Notes under the pieces: generated by a model
The model's database searches: none
What the model saw: only the letters and a program-made list of their open reading frames with translations
Told to the model about the DNA's origin: nothing
Position numbers and translations under genes: made by a program
In this document: positions 8,741 to 17,885 of the stretch, piece after piece
Layout: each line of letters begins with the position of its first letter
How positions within the stretch are numbered: the stretch's first letter is position 1
Assembly: GCA_041392625.1 (NCBI GenBank)
Contig: JAWKLR010000005.1
Coordinates: forward strand, 162,863 to 226,862
Length of the DNA: 64,000 nucleotides
Source: M3007 sp041392625
GTDB taxonomy: Bacteria > Bacteroidota > Bacteroidia > Chitinophagales > Saprospiraceae
Direction of reading: 5' to 3'

Positions 8741-10543
8741 CTAATTAGGCTCTTTTTTCAAAAGTACATAATTCCCCAAAACCAGCACATCCATCTGCGT
8801 CTGCTCAAAGCAACGATAGGCATCTTCCGGACTGCAACAGATGGGCTCGCCGTTCACATTCATGCTGGTGTTGACCAACATCCCAACCCCGGTTTTTTCT
8901 TTCATTTTTTGCAAAAGCCCCCAGCTCCGCGGATGAGTTTCCCTACTGACCGTCTGCACCCGCGCAGAATAATCGACGTGGGTAATAGCTGGAAAATGCG
9001 ATGCCGGAAGGGCCAGTTTTTCCGGAATGCTTTTGGTGGAAAAATCCGAAGCACGCTCCTTGCGCCAGGGCGCTTTTAGCGGACAAACCAGCGACATGTA
9101 GGGACTGTTTTGCGGCAGATCAAAATACTGTTGAGCATCTTCTTCCAAAACCATTGGTGCAAAGGGTCGGAAACTTTCGCGGCCTTTGATTTTCAAATTC
9201 AACACCTGCTGCATAGCTGCGCTTCCAGGATCGGCCAGGATGCTGCGTCCACCCAGAGCCCGAGGTCCGTATTCCATCCGCCCCTGAAACCAACCCACCA
9301 CCTTTCCCGAAACCAGGAGCTCCGCTACCGCGTCAAACAGCGCGTGATCATCCGGGTAGTGTCGGGCGGTTTTGGTGCGAAGAAAATCCGCAAGAAAGGC
9401 ATCGGAATAGGCAGGTCCAAGCAGGGCGCCCTGCATCGCATCCGGACGGGTGGGTGTCCGGCCGTGCTCGAAATAAATATGCTGCGCTGCAAGGGCTGCA
9501 CCCAGTGCACCACCGGCATCTCCGGCGGCGGGTTGGACGTAGAGTTCGCGAAACAAGCCCTGCGCAGCCAGTTTTCCATTGGCCACACCGTTTAGGGCTA
9601 CTCCTCCGGCCAGACAAAGGTGCTCCGCTCCGGTCAGTTCCCGGGCATGCCCGACCATGGACAGGATACAGGCTTCGGTAAATTGCTGGATGGCACGTGC
9701 GAGATCGGCGTGTTCCTGTTTGATCGCCTCGTTGAGTGCGCGTTTTTTCACTCCAAACAGTCGCTCCCAATCCCGGTCCCGAACCATTTTTAGTCCGGTA
9801 GTGTACCGGAATTGCTGTGGATTTAGCCAGAGGGATCCATCCGGATAGACCTGTGCCAGTTGCTCCCGGATGATTGCTTCGTATTCCCGGGCTTTATCCG
9901 GACAGCCATAGGGCGCGAGTCCCATCAGTTTGTATTCACCGGAGTTCACCTCAAAACCAAGGAAATAGGTAAAGGCAGAGTAGAGGAGTCCCAAACTATG
10001 CGGATAATGCAGTTCTTTGAGCACGCGAATAGAGCTGCCTTCACCCAGACAAATTGTGGCTGTTGCCCATTCGCCCATCCCGTCGACCGTAAGGATGGCG
10101 GCCCGCTCAAACGGCGAGGTGTAAAAAGCGCTGGCAGCATGCGAAAGGTGGTGTTCTGGAAATAGAAAGGGTGTGTTTTTTGCATCAAAATTCCCGATCT
10201 GGTTCAGGTTTTTTCGCAGCAAATCTTTGAGAAAAAGTTTTTCTTTTATCCAGCTTGGCATGGCTTTTAAAAACGAGAAAAACCCTTTTGGAGCCTGGGA
10301 AAAATAATTTTCCATCAAGCGTTCAAACTTGAGCAGGGGCTTGTCGTAAAAGGCCACCGCATCCACTTCGGCGAGCTCAATTCCGGCTTCCGACAAGCAA
10401 TATGCGATGGCTTTTCCCGGAAAACCCGAATCGTTTTTTTTGCGGGTAAACCGCTCTTCCTGAGCGGCGGCAATGATGCGCCCATCGATCAGCAGGGCTG
10501 CTGCCGAGTCGTGGTAAAATGCCGATATGCCCAGGATAATCAT
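8741..10543 (-). CDS. NodU/CmcH-family carbamoyltransferase (SxtI-like)
   Basis: A 600-residue O-carbamoyltransferase, expected to move carbamoyl from carbamoyl phosphate, via carbamoyl-AMP, to a hydroxyl acceptor. The N-terminal Kae1-like domain starts MIILGISAFYHDSAAALL. It carries the metal-binding HHLSHAASAF near residue 130 and CLAGGVALNGVANG further on. The C-terminal YrdC-like domain has GRMEYGPRALGGRSILADP, FRPFAPMVL and MLVNTSMNVNGEPICCSP. All characteristic motifs are present and the length is normal. Its ATG overlaps the stop of the SGNH gene by ATGA, and DUF5989 and sxtJ follow directly. No sugar-nucleotide or natural-product genes are nearby, so the acceptor cannot be guessed; a membrane-linked or cell-surface molecule is an inference from its partners. 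Confidence 0.94.
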   Translation of the reverse strand: MIILGISAFYHDSAAALLIDGRIIAAAQEERFTRKKNDSGFPGKAIAYCLSEAGIELAEVDAVAFYDKPLLKFERLMENYFSQAPKGFFSFLKAMPSWIKEKLFLKDLLRKNLNQIGNFDAKNTPFLFPEHHLSHAASAFYTSPFERAAILTVDGMGEWATATICLGEGSSIRVLKELHYPHSLGLLYSAFTYFLGFEVNSGEYKLMGLAPYGCPDKAREYEAIIREQLAQVYPDGSLWLNPQQFRYTTGLKMVRDRDWERLFGVKKRALNEAIKQEHADLARAIQQFTEACILSMVGHARELTGAEHLCLAGGVALNGVANGKLAAQGLFRELYVQPAAGDAGGALGAALAAQHIYFEHGRTPTRPDAMQGALLGPAYSDAFLADFLRTKTARHYPDDHALFDAVAELLVSGKVVGWFQGRMEYGPRALGGRSILADPGSAAMQQVLNLKIKGRESFRPFAPMVLEEDAQQYFDLPQNSPYMSLVCPLKAPWRKERASDFSTKSIPEKLALPASHFPAITHVDYSARVQTVSRETHPRSWGLLQKMKEKTGVGMLVNTSMNVNGEPICCSPEDAYRCFEQTQMDVLVLGNYVLLKKEPN

Positions 10544-11577
10544 TTCGGGTCGACTGGCATTTTATGTTGAAAAAAACGGGCAAGCCGATCGGCATATATC
10601 CGGTGTGCGGTGGCATTGGGGTGGCTGTCGTATGGCTGGTTGTTGTACTGCTCCTCGCCCAGAATATCCAGCCCCATATCCAGGGTTTGGATGCCTTTTT
10701 TATCCAGGATTTTTAGCGTCTGCGAGGTAACTGAATCCTGCACCACAGAAGCAACGAGGAGCTCGACTCCTTCCTGTTTACAGGTTGCGGCAATAGACTC
10801 AATCACCGCAATGCTCACTGCATTGGCCTCTGGGTTTCCCCGGTTGAACAGGTTCTGGACAGCATTGGAAAGGCTGAGTTGTTCGCGGAAAGGAAACGGA
10901 AAATACAAGGCACTTTTTTCTTCGAAATCAAGAACCAATCGCTCTTCCTCAAACCGGGCGTAAGGAAAGCGGGCCTCCTTTCCCGAATTGTACTCTTGCC
11001 CCACACCTCCGGGCATGCCCATGAATCCGTAGTAGAGGGTTTGTCGCCAGGAAGGGTCGAGCGCATTGCGTTCGTCGTGAAAGGAAGCATAGAACAAGAC
11101 TGCGCAATCGGGGGCTTCGCCTTGTTGTATAGACTGATTCAGTTGCAGCAAAGCCTGGGTGGTTCCATAGCCGGGAACAGCCCGGTTTTGAATCTGGTAC
11201 TCAGACCGGAGTTTATCCTGAAGGAGATAGGCGAAGCTCTGTTCGTCATTTACTCCCAATCCATAGCTAAATGAGCAGCCATAACAATGCACGGTTTGGT
11301 TTCCCGGATACAGCGAATCGGGATGCCGGGTTATGCGGTAGCCATCCGGACCATGCTCAGCCGTGAAGTTTATGTGCTCGTTGATGCTCAGCGTATAGGT
11401 GCCTTGTTGCAAGCCAAAACCCAGATCGGGGTGGGGCAGGAGGTACTTGCCGGGCTTCGCCTGAATGGAGTAAGGGTGGTATACATAGGGCGCATAGCCC
11501 AACAGCCGCAAGACCAGTTCGGCCAGCAGCAGGGTGCTGATTCCGATAATCAGGATGTCTTTTAACTGGCGTTTCAT
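10540..11577 (-). CDS. Membrane-anchored SGNH/GDSL-like hydrolase
   Basis: A 345-residue protein with an N-terminal signal anchor (MKRQLKDILIIGISTLLLAE). The start at 11577 is preferred to one 28 codons upstream because it opens directly with this anchor. The SGNH blocks are visible: GCSFSYGLGVND (nucleophile Ser in a GxS block), VPGYGTTQALLQL (Gly block), FYASFHDERNA (Asn/His block) and DSHPNATAHRIYADRL (Asp-x-His pair). The domain probably acts in the periplasm as an esterase, acyltransferase or related transferase. It is the first gene of the operon and ends in an ATGA overlap with the carbamoyltransferase, so the two are translationally coupled. Similar SGNH-carbamoyltransferase pairs are known in many phyla, but the substrate is not established. 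Confidence 0.85.
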   Translation of the reverse strand: MKRQLKDILIIGISTLLLAELVLRLLGYAPYVYHPYSIQAKPGKYLLPHPDLGFGLQQGTYTLSINEHINFTAEHGPDGYRITRHPDSLYPGNQTVHCYGCSFSYGLGVNDEQSFAYLLQDKLRSEYQIQNRAVPGYGTTQALLQLNQSIQQGEAPDCAVLFYASFHDERNALDPSWRQTLYYGFMGMPGGVGQEYNSGKEARFPYARFEEERLVLDFEEKSALYFPFPFREQLSLSNAVQNLFNRGNPEANAVSIAVIESIAATCKQEGVELLVASVVQDSVTSQTLKILDKKGIQTLDMGLDILGEEQYNNQPYDSHPNATAHRIYADRLARFFQHKMPVDPK

Positions 11578-11737
11578 ATTGTACTGCCAAGGTAAGCAGC
11601 TGCTTAGAAAGCCGGGAATTATTTTTTTGGGACTTACGTTATGTAAACTGACAGAAAGCAAATTTGAATAAAGAAATCAGGCTATTTTTTGGTCAATAGC
11701 ACACGCTCGAAGCATTGGCAAACATCCAGCTAAAACA

Positions 11738-12307
11738 ATGGAAAACAACAAAGACATAGAAACCCCAAGGCTGATCCTCCGTGAGCGCAGCCCGGAACGC
11801 ATTGCATCCCTCTTGAAACAATCTGCCTCGGAGCAAATGCAATTTTTAGGCCTGGCAGACGAGGCCAATCTGGAGTTTGAACTTCAACGCATACGGGATA
11901 TGTTTTCCTGCAGCCGCTTGCAACATCGCGTATTTGATTTTCTTGAAAAAGAACACGGGACGGTCATTGGAAATGGCGGGTTTCATACCTGGTTCCCGCG
12001 CCATGCCCGTGCGGAGATCGGCTATTTTCTCCACGAACCTTTTCGCAACAAAGGCTATATGACGGAGGCCCTTTCGGCCATGCTTGAACACGGTTTTACC
12101 TCCATGCAACTCAACCGGGTTGAAGCTTTTGTCGGACTGCAAAATCCGGCTTCCTTACACCTGATGCACCGCTTCGGGTTTGTTCGCGAAGGACTATTTC
12201 GCGAACACTACGATGCCGGAACCGGACCGGAAGACTCCCTCGCTTTTTCGCTCCTTAAATCCGAATACTTTTTTGATGATGATTTGATGATGCGCCCTTC
12301 GGGCTAG
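11738..12307 (+). CDS. GNAT acetyltransferase, RimJ/RimL type
   Basis: A 189-residue N-acetyltransferase. It has the family opening ETPRLILRERSPERIASLL, the central strand VIGNGGFHTWFPRHARAEIG, the acetyl-CoA loop EPFRNKGYMTEALSAML and the end NPASLHLMHRFGFVREGLFR. This fits ribosomal-protein or small-molecule acetyltransferases of the RimJ/RimL group; the substrate cannot be told. The last nine residues (DLMMRPSG and the preceding D) and the TAG stop are encoded by the left arm of a palindromic repeat, so the native C-terminus, which probably ended near SEYFF, has been extended or replaced. It is divergent from the SGNH operon across 160 bp. Confidence 0.88.
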   Translation: MENNKDIETPRLILRERSPERIASLLKQSASEQMQFLGLADEANLEFELQRIRDMFSCSRLQHRVFDFLEKEHGTVIGNGGFHTWFPRHARAEIGYFLHEPFRNKGYMTEALSAMLEHGFTSMQLNRVEAFVGLQNPASLHLMHRFGFVREGLFREHYDAGTGPEDSLAFSLLKSEYFFDDDLMMRPSG

Positions 12308-12547
12308 GATGATTTGTTGAAATTAGTAGTCAGTAGTCAGAAACTATTTATTCGTTTAGTTCGCCTCTGCGAGGCTCTGTTTATGCAGAAGTGGTAAGTT
12401 GTAAGTGGCAAGTGATAAGTTGACTTGTAACATGTTAAAAATATACTTACTACTTATCACTTACAACTTCTATATAAACAAGGCCCGCAGGGCCGAATAA
12501 TCATCAACGTATCATCCTAGCCCGAAGGGCGTATCAACAAATCAACA
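12276..12547. repeat. Palindromic intergenic element, copy A
   Basis: About 272 bp forming one large imperfect palindrome. Outer arms: GATGCGCCCTTCGGGCTAGG at 12289-12308 and its near-complement at about 12515-12534. Middle: TTATTCG...CTGCGAGGCTCTGTTTAT against the GC-rich ATAAACAAGGCCCGCAGGGC at 12475-12494. Core: AGTGGTAAGTTGTAAGTGGC against TACTTATCACTTACAACTT. It starts inside the 3' end of the upstream acetyltransferase and ends 12 bp before the next one. No ORF inside. Confidence 0.85.
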
Positions 12548-12559
12548 ACAAAAGAAGGT

Positions 12560-13033
12560 ATGGAAAAATATAGTATTCGAAAAGCACGGATGGAAGACTT
12601 GGAAACCTTGCTCCGGTTTGAGCAGGGGGTAATTGAAGCCGAACGCCCGATGGATGAAACCCTTCGTCCGGGCACAATTCATTATTACGACATACGTGCA
12701 CTTATTTCCGAGCCGCATATTGAGTTGCTGGTTGCTGTCTTGCCCAACGGGCAATTAATTGGTTCTGGCTACGCCCGTATAGAGCCTTCCAAACCCTATC
12801 TGAATCACCGCACGCATGCCTATCTGGGCTTCATGTACGTCGAGCCGGAATACCGGGGCCGTGGAATCAACCAGGAACTCATTGAAGGCTTGAAGGCCTG
12901 GTGCAAAAGCCAGGAAGTATTTGAATTGCAGTTGGAAGTATACGACGTGAACAAGGCCGCGATACGCTCGTATGAAAAAGCGGGCTTTTCAAAAAATCTG
13001 GTGAATATGCGCTTGGGTTTAGACCAGGGTTGA
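12560..13033 (+). CDS. GNAT acetyltransferase
   Basis: A 157-residue GNAT-fold protein. It opens MEKYSIRKARMEDLETLLRF and has the acetyl-CoA-binding motif VEPEYRGRGINQELIEGL near residues 92-110. It ends LEVYDVNKAAIRSYEKAGF, the usual β5-α4 segment. The start is preceded by AGAAGG at a suitable distance. It lies directly downstream of palindromic element A, which separates it from another, only distantly related, acetyltransferase. The substrate is not predictable. It converges on the ferric-reductase-like gene with 9 bp between stops. Confidence 0.9.
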   Translation: MEKYSIRKARMEDLETLLRFEQGVIEAERPMDETLRPGTIHYYDIRALISEPHIELLVAVLPNGQLIGSGYARIEPSKPYLNHRTHAYLGFMYVEPEYRGRGINQELIEGLKAWCKSQEVFELQLEVYDVNKAAIRSYEKAGFSKNLVNMRLGLDQG

Positions 13034-13042
13034 AAACACGCA

Positions 13043-13633
13043 TCACCGTTTCCCCTTTTCCACAAACAACCTGGCGAGTCGAATGATTAATACCACCGAA
13101 AAGAGAGCAAAAAGGAAGTAGGCCTGATCTCGAAAAAATACGTTCTTAAAATAGGAGCGGAAAAAAATCAGCCAGATCCAATAGCCTCCGATGGTGTGCA
13201 GCAGTTTCCAATTGCGGGGACTCAAGGTGTTTTTAAACCGGGGGAAGGTAGTCAGCATCATGAGGTACATGAAGAGGTATGCCAGTCCTCCACCCAGCAG
13301 GGAACTGGTTTTGGCAAGTGTAAAAACCGGATGCAGGGCATACTGGAGCCAAAGCAGGGAAATGAGGTGAAAGGTGTGGACGGTACCGAATGCCAGTCCA
13401 ACATGTGCGCGGTAGGCGAGTAGCCAATTGCTCAGCTTGTTTTTAAAAAAATACTGAAACCCGGAAGCGCCGAATGCAAGTGCAAACAGCAGTGCACTTG
13501 TGCGGGCAGTCCACCGGATAATGACCCGAAATGCTTCTTCTTCCCATCCATTCAGGTAGCATTGAATTCCGGCCAGCAACAAAACGACTCCCGATGTGAT
13601 CAGTATGGTTTGAGTCAGTGTACTCTTTTTCAT
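13043..13633 (-). CDS. Ferric-reductase-like transmembrane protein
   Basis: A 196-residue polytopic membrane protein with about six hydrophobic helices. Conserved-type histidines lie on inner helices (RAHVGLAFGTVHTFHLISLL near 75-94 and WKLLHTIGGYWIWL near 143-156). This matches the ferric reductase-like transmembrane domain, where His pairs hold b-type haem. It lacks the cytoplasmic FAD/NAD(P)H domain of full reductases, so it is probably a haem-only quinone- or redox-linked subunit in the style of MsrQ. No catalytic partner lies beside it. Function is inferred from topology and His placement only. Confidence 0.68.
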   Translation of the reverse strand: MKKSTLTQTILITSGVVLLLAGIQCYLNGWEEEAFRVIIRWTARTSALLFALAFGASGFQYFFKNKLSNWLLAYRAHVGLAFGTVHTFHLISLLWLQYALHPVFTLAKTSSLLGGGLAYLFMYLMMLTTFPRFKNTLSPRNWKLLHTIGGYWIWLIFFRSYFKNVFFRDQAYFLFALFSVVLIIRLARLFVEKGKR

Positions 13634-13668
13634 TTTCTAAAGATACGAGCTTGCGGTGAAGTATGCCT

Positions 13669-13690
13669 AAAACCCCAAACACGCTCTGAG
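13669..13690. repeat. Half-site of a second palindrome family
   Basis: 22 bp resembling the right terminus of the palindrome at 14266-14428 (shared core CCCAAACACGC, about 18 of 22 matches). It lies just upstream of the Skp gene, so partial copies of the element flank that gene on both sides. Confidence 0.4.
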
Positions 13691-13695
13691 TTTGT

Positions 13696-13703
13696 TATAT
13701 TTG
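13696..13703 (+). promoter_or_regulatory. Candidate Bacteroidota -7 element before skp
   Basis: TATATTTG fits the TAnnTTTG consensus of the Bacteroidota primary sigma factor and lies 28 bp upstream of the Skp ATG. No clear -33 TTTG box at the expected spacing, so support is partial. Confidence 0.45.
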
Positions 13704-13731
13704 CCATGGTAGGTTAAACTAAAAATCTCTT

Positions 13732-14265
13732 ATGCGAAAAAAATACATTTTTCAGCTGGTTGCTTTATTCATGTTTTCAGGACTTTCCGGCTCTTTGTCT
13801 GCACAAATGAAAATTGGCTATGTCGATCTGGAAACCGTCATCTTGAGTTTACCTGAGATGCAGCAAGCAAATGAGCAAATCAATGAACTTTCCGCTAAAC
13901 TTGCCAGGAACCTGGAGGTCAAAACAAACTATTTGAATGCGAGGTACCAGGAATATGGTGAAAAGGTAAAGGCCGGTGCGGCTGAAGATGAACGTGCTTT
14001 CTTTGTAAAAGAACTCGATAGACTGCAACATGAAATACAGACAACTCGTACTAAAATGGAGGAGAGTTTATTAAAAAAGGACCGGGAATTAAAAGAGCCT
14101 ATCCTGCTTAAACTGGAAAAGGCAATTAAAAAAGTAGCCGAACAGAACGGATATACCTATATCTTAAATTCCACCCCCGGAGGGTTTTCTTTTTTGATAG
14201 ACGGACCGGAGGAAAACAACCTAAATAAAGCATTATTGAAAGAAATGGGTGTACAGATAGACTAA
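13732..14265 (+). CDS. skp: Skp/OmpH-family periplasmic chaperone
   Basis: A 177-residue periplasmic chaperone that holds unfolded outer-membrane proteins on their way to the BAM complex. A signal peptide (about 1-24, ending SGSLSAQ) is followed by the family opening MKIGYVDLETVILSLPEMQQ. A long coiled-coil arm (about 45-130) with heptad Leu/Glu/Lys pattern then leads to the closing β-strand (EQNGYTYILNSTPGG). Length and order are normal for OmpH. The stop codon is the first edge of a palindromic element, beyond which a second, broken skp paralogue lies, so this was a tandem pair. Confidence 0.92.
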   Translation: MRKKYIFQLVALFMFSGLSGSLSAQMKIGYVDLETVILSLPEMQQANEQINELSAKLARNLEVKTNYLNARYQEYGEKVKAGAAEDERAFFVKELDRLQHEIQTTRTKMEESLLKKDRELKEPILLKLEKAIKKVAEQNGYTYILNSTPGGFSFLIDGPEENNLNKALLKEMGVQID

Positions 14266-14428
14266 GAGCCTGTTTGGGATTTTATGTTTGGGCTGCAATC
14301 GGCAAATTTTGTTTTACTTTTCGTTAAAATTTTCGCCGTAGAATCCGACTACGACTGCAAATTTTGCCTCAATTAAAACAAAATTTGCTCGCTTTCGCCT
14401 CAAACCAAAATCCCAAACACGCCCTAAG
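14266..14428. repeat. Large palindromic element, second family
   Basis: About 163 bp imperfect palindrome. The left arm opens GAGCCTGTTTGGGATTTT and the right arm closes AAAATCCCAAACACGCCC. Inside, GGCAAATTTTGTTTTA pairs with TAAAACAAAATTTGCTC. The centre is a short CGTAG...CTACG hairpin near 14337-14353. It begins immediately after the skp TAA. No ORF. Unlike the other palindrome family in sequence. Confidence 0.75.
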
Positions 14429-14512
14429 TTGCTCTCGGTTTTTTCCAAAGCAGGCTCTTAAAAACCACCATTGCCCAGAGGAGCGCATCATCAAACGTTA
14501 ATAACCCATACT

Positions 14513-15045
14513 ATGCGACTAAATCGTACTTTGTTTTTCTTGCCTTGCTTCTCAGCACCGAAAACTGTCCGCACAAAAATTGGCTATGCCAATATGAGTT
14601 TGATTCTTTCCTACATGCCAGAAGCTCAATTCCGCTGATCGAGAACTTGGAAAAATCGAGCAAAAACTTTCGGCTCAAATACAAGCCAAACAACAATTTT
14701 ATCAGATAAAACTGGAGGAGTATAATGCATTTGCCAGTGATCCTAAAAACCAATCGAATTTGAAACCCCTTCAGGATGAGATCATTAATCTGGAGGCGGA
14801 AATTAAAAATGACGTCTCCGATGCTCGAAATCAACTGGCTGCTGATCAGGAACGTTTGATGGCTCCTATTCTCAAAAAGAAATTAGAAACAGAGATAAAG
14901 GCTTTGTCGGCGGCTGAGGGTATGATTACATTCTGAATTCGACGGATTCCGGAGGGCTTCCATTGTGTTGTATGGACCACCAGAACACGAATTAACCAGA
15001 AAGATTCTGCAGCGGCTGGGTATAGAAATTCCGCGTTTTGAATAG
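14513..15045 (+). pseudogene. Frameshifted second Skp/OmpH paralogue
   Basis: The opening at 14513 reads MRLNRTLFFL, then after shifts TKIGYANMSLILSYMPEAQ, matching the first strand of Skp. The coiled coil continues in another frame as ADRELGKIEQKLSAQIQAKQ, and the end as YDYILNSTDSGGL and LTRKILQRLGIEIPRFE before TAG. At least four single-base shifts occur (near 14540, 14567, 14630 and 14920). Order and spacing match the intact copy at 13732, of which it is a diverged tandem paralogue. Most indels lie next to short homopolymers, so artefact is possible. Confidence 0.7.
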
Positions 15046-15068
15046 AATCTCCAATACACGTTCAATAC

Positions 15069-16772
15069 TCAAAGGAGCTCTGGTGCTTCTATTTCCATTT
15101 GCTCCCGGTTGTACGGATGTTTGAATGAAATCCAGGCTGCATGCAGGTGCAGGCGCGTGCTTTGTGCCGTATGGGTCGTCTCCGATAATCGAAGTTGAGG
15201 CCCAATGGGTGTGCGGCGTGTACCCGAAGTTGGTGGGTACGACCGGTAATGGGATAAAAATGGATACGGGTTTGAGTTTCATTGCGCGCAACAACTTTCC
15301 ACTTGGTTTGAGAGCGGGCTTCCCGTGTTCATAGCAGACAAGTTGTCTGGGCCGGTCGTCCAGGTCAACCCGAAGGGGGGTCGATGAATCCTTCGTCTTC
15401 TGCAACAAGCCCGTCGAGCAGGGCTACATAGCGTTTTTTAATGCTTCGCTTTATGAATTGATACTGTAATGCCTTGTGGATTTCATGGATTTGGCAATGA
15501 GCATAATTCCGGAAGTAGCCATATCCAGGCGATGTACGAGTGGTCCGCTGGCCTGAGGATACAGAGCTTTCATTCGACTGGCTACCGAGTCCTCAACATT
15601 TTTTCCCGGAACAGGCAATTCTGCTGGTTTGTTGATTACAAACAGGTACTCGTCTTCATACAGAATTCCAATTTCCCTGATCGGTGGTAAGCGTCAACAT
15701 CGGATTTTCATCCATGTCGATCCCGGCGAGCATGTGTGCTGATAGGCTCGCATTTTTCCCCGGCAGGCGGGGTAGTACTGTCCGCGTCTTGCGCACTTCG
15801 GATACAGGCGATTGCCCCCACCAAAACTCCGCCATTGCAATGGGCTTCGCTGGTGCTGAAAAGCGTATTGAAGCAATTTGGGGCGGCACATTCCCAGCAC
15901 CTGAGGGGCGGTTTTCCGAAAAACGGTTTTTCGAAAATTGCTGTAGGTGGTTTTTACCTCCGCCACGACTGGTTTAGAAACTGGTACTGGTCGAACAACT
16001 TTTGCTGAAGTGCGCCTGATTTTTGTTTTCGGTGGTTTTGAGCGATTGGATTTTTTATCCGTTTTTCATCAATTGTGCCTGGGCTTTCTACCCGCATGTT
16101 TCAGTATGCGTTACCTCCTTGAGTTGTCGTTGCTGGCTCAGGCTCTCCAGAATGAGTTCGTCGTGGGGCATTTAATTGTTCGGGCGAAAGTTGTTCGGCC
16201 GCTTCTTCTGGACTTGTTTGCGCCGCGCTTTATCTCTGTTTTAATTCGGTTTCTTTCCTGTATCCGGTCTTCAACATGAAGTTTGCGCTCCTCGTTTAAA
16301 ACGGCCTCCAGTTCTTCCAGTTCCGGATCCGCTTCCAGGGCTTCGATTTCCCGGTTGATCTGATTTAAGACCGTCTCCTTCCTTTTTAAAAAAACCATCT
16401 TGCTGCTGCAAATCAAACAAGGGCGGCACAATGAAAATCCGGGTTTTTTCCCGCAAGATTTCCGGAGTAGGCAGCCAGTTAACCCGGCGCTCCATCTTGT
16501 TTTTGCACCACAAAGCACTCCAAACATTTTGCCAACAGGGTTGTGCGAGGTTTGTCAGGAACCAATCCAAAATTATGCTCCCATCCCGGCTCACTCAACC
16601 CGGACCCTCCTGAATCTCCCGAACCGCCTGAATGCTGAGCGGATGTGGTTCGTAATAAAACGGAAGGTGAAGCGCTCCGGCAAAGCAATACCAGCCACCG
16701 ATTCGCGAAAGAGGAAGCAGGAGTTTTTGAATCGACGGAGGATTCCGCGTTTGAGCCGTTTTGTGAGGCCAT
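15069..16772 (-). pseudogene. Frameshifted RluA-family pseudouridine synthase
   Basis: Reading the minus strand across frames gives a complete RluA-type synthase. The N-terminal extension is typical of Bacteroidota (FTFPFYYEPHPLSIQAV, then FVVQKQDG and FVPPLFDLQQQDGFFKK). A charged coiled coil follows (REIEALEADPELEELEAVLN). The catalytic core keeps VHRLDMATSGIMLIAKSMKS at about 15480-15530, whose Asp would attack the target uridine. The C-terminal part has VDLDDRPRQLVCYEHGKPAL, then IIGDDPYGTKHA. At least eight frame changes are spread over 1.7 kb. No base substitution at the catalytic Asp. It sits 23 bp from the convergent Skp remnant. Confidence 0.78.
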
Positions 16773-16792
16773 GTCCGGCAAAAGTAAAGGGA

Positions 16793-16975
16793 ACTTATTG
16801 ATGATTTGATGATGTGCCCTTCGGGCTAGTTGATTTGTTGAAATTGTTTATTCGTTTAGTCCGCCTCTGCAGCTCTGTTCTGTAAGTGGTAAGTTGTAAG
16901 TGGCAAGAGTGATAAGTTGACTTTAACACATCAAAAAAATACTTACTACTTATCCACTTTAACTTCACTACTCAG
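16793..16975. repeat. Palindromic intergenic element, copy B (right side truncated)
   Basis: Left arm GATGTGCCCTTCGGGCTAG at 16809-16827, then the TTATTCGTTTAGTCCGCCTC block and the core GTGGTAAGTTGTAAGTGGC. The right arm stops after ACTTACTACTTATCCACTTT; the outer GC-rich right arm is absent. It lies just upstream of the RluA start on the minus strand. Confidence 0.75.
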
Positions 16976-17853
16976 TAATAATCTAGGGTTTTTGAAATTG
17001 AAACACGCCAAGTGCTGGCTGTTTTACAAAAAACAATGTTGTAGATCAACATTTCAGGAGCGTCGTTTTTGATTAAAACGGAGGGTAGGCTCATGTAGCC
17101 CATTTTTGTTTTCAAACAAGAAAAATCGTTTGAAGAGGTGAAGCGGAGCCCGGATTTGGCGGAGGCAGTATCCGGCAACGTGAAAATCGTTTGTCCATCC
17201 ACCAAAAACACGGACATCGGTGCAGGCGGGTAACCACCCACAATGCCAGAGTCCGTTATGCCATTCGATGGCCCGGTTGGCCAGTTGAGCAATGGGAGGT
17301 GACGGCGACTTCAAAGAAGGTGCTCAGGTTTGGTCCGTCGGAATGTTCAAACTGTGGAAGGAAATCTGGGCTGATTTTCTTTCGGTTGTTCGATAATCCC
17401 GCGTATTTGTCTGACGCTTCCGGGTAATGATTCCGAAGCCACGCAGGGTTTGATTGGCGTCCATGACGTATTTCATGTGGTCGACTCCAAAGGAAACAGA
17501 CCAGCAGGGTTTAAAGAAATAGCCCATTCGAGATGTTGTACTGGAATCCACAGGGGTGGTGGGGCCAAAATAGACCTTGGGTTTGAATGGAGTAGGGCGG
17601 TCGTGTGCCTGCACATCGTACAGCGAAAAGTCGTATTTGGGTCAGTAAAATGCGGAAGGTTGGTAGGTGCGAAGGATGCCCGGTTGTACCCCCAGTAAAA
17701 GTAAAACTTATACCGATCAGCATGCGTTTCTTTAGGCAGCCATTGAACCTGGGCCTTGGCGGTGTGGTTGACTTGGGAAAGCAAGCAGGCAAAGATATGC
17801 TGCTCAAATTGCCCGAATTTGGGTTGCATCATTTGGTTTAGTTCATGCAGCAA
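16972..17853 (-). pseudogene. Frameshifted conserved Bacteroidota protein, probably envelope β-barrel
   Basis: The pieces form a coherent protein of about 290 residues: a signal-like start, then AQVQWLPKETHADRYKFYFY and WGYNRASF, then DRPTPFKPKVYFGPTT, YFFKPCWSVSFGVDHMKYVM with DANQTLR, FEHSDGLN, and near the end MGYMSLPSVLIKNDAPE. The alternating aromatic strands and absence of any catalytic motif suggest an outer-membrane β-barrel. The sequence resembles an uncharacterised Bacteroidota family that I know by pattern only. At least six single-base shifts. Its upstream 40 bp are nearly identical to those upstream of the RluA gene. Confidence 0.5.
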
Positions 17854-17885
17854 AACGAATCAGAGGCCATGTCCGGCAAAATTAA

